Source: Alphaproteobacteria bacterium (lineage in GTDB: Bacteria; Pseudomonadota; Alphaproteobacteria; UBA6615). From it: DNA of 14,119 nucleotides. A program made the position numbers and the translations under genes. The notes under the pieces are model-generated. The model saw only the letters and a list, made by a program, of their open reading frames with translations. It had not been told where the DNA came from and did no database searches. Numbering within the stretch: the first letter of the stretch is position 1; every line of letters begins with the position of its first letter. Below, in pieces: positions 14,084 to 14,119 of the stretch. The DNA lies in contig JABDJY010000212.1 in NCBI GenBank assembly GCA_013003285.1, positions 1-14,119 of the forward strand. The letters are read 5' to 3'.

Positions 14084-14119
14084 AGGCTCAACACTCGACA
14101 CCGATGCCGCGGGCATATT

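Noticed and set aside
14088..14119. Possible C-terminus of a minus-strand gene (YARGIGVEC then TGA) at the right edge
   Set aside because: Only nine codons are visible, too few to support a gene, although convergent placement 5 nt from the DoxX-like stop would be plausible.

Overview
The window reads as an ordinary chromosomal stretch of a GC-rich alphaproteobacterium, probably Rhodospirillales-like. This rests on protein similarity recognised by eye and on gene order; no search was run. The indicators are a Trm112 protein of the alphaproteobacterial type without zinc cysteines, a thioredoxin-TPR protein with an intact WCGPC site, a free-standing ProXp-ala-type editing protein, and the order ubiH / glnK-amtB / aminotransferase-ftsK-lolA / xth, which I recall from many alphaproteobacteria. 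I see no insertion sequence, phage gene, CRISPR array or plasmid function. No gene-free stretch exceeds about 300 bases; the longest are 6378-6649 and 8385-8660, both regulatory.

Left part (1-6377, all minus strand). A PLP aminotransferase resembling DapC-type enzymes is followed by ftsK (chromosome translocase), lolA (periplasmic lipoprotein carrier), a class-I glutamine-amidotransferase-like hydrolase of the PuuD type, a fumarylacetoacetate-hydrolase-family enzyme and the start of exodeoxyribonuclease III, which runs off the left edge. Gaps are 5 to 88 nt, so long read-through transcripts are plausible. The two catabolic-looking genes sit between lolA and xth.

Nitrogen block (6596-8660). 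glnK and amtB form a two-gene minus-strand operon closed by a clear hairpin-plus-U-tract terminator. Upstream are a sigma-54-like promoter and, towards the divergent ubiH-family gene, a cluster of three TTAGGCA heptamers.

Quality-control block (8661-12770). A UbiH/COQ6-type flavin monooxygenase (plus strand) converges on a tightly packed minus-strand operon: cnoX-like thioredoxin-TPR protein, LON substrate-binding-domain protein, Trm112-family protein and a DUF971 protein. Their start and stop codons overlap or nearly touch. Upstream lies a prolyl-tRNA editing gene that is intact except for one in-frame amber codon, placed where the family has its conserved catalytic lysine. This is the most striking observation in the window.

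Right part (12868-14119). tRNA-Gly(GCC), with CCA encoded and its own terminator, is followed by a hemerythrin-domain gene (minus) and a small DoxX-like membrane protein (plus), divergently arranged.

Of 15 stop codons that can be read, 8 are TAG, 4 TGA and 3 TAA, which is rich in TAG for GC-rich DNA. Several TAG-ended proteins have exactly the family length, so TAG is a real stop here and the amber codon in the editing gene probably inactivates it, unless it is a sequencing error. I did not find a convincing new multi-gene system.
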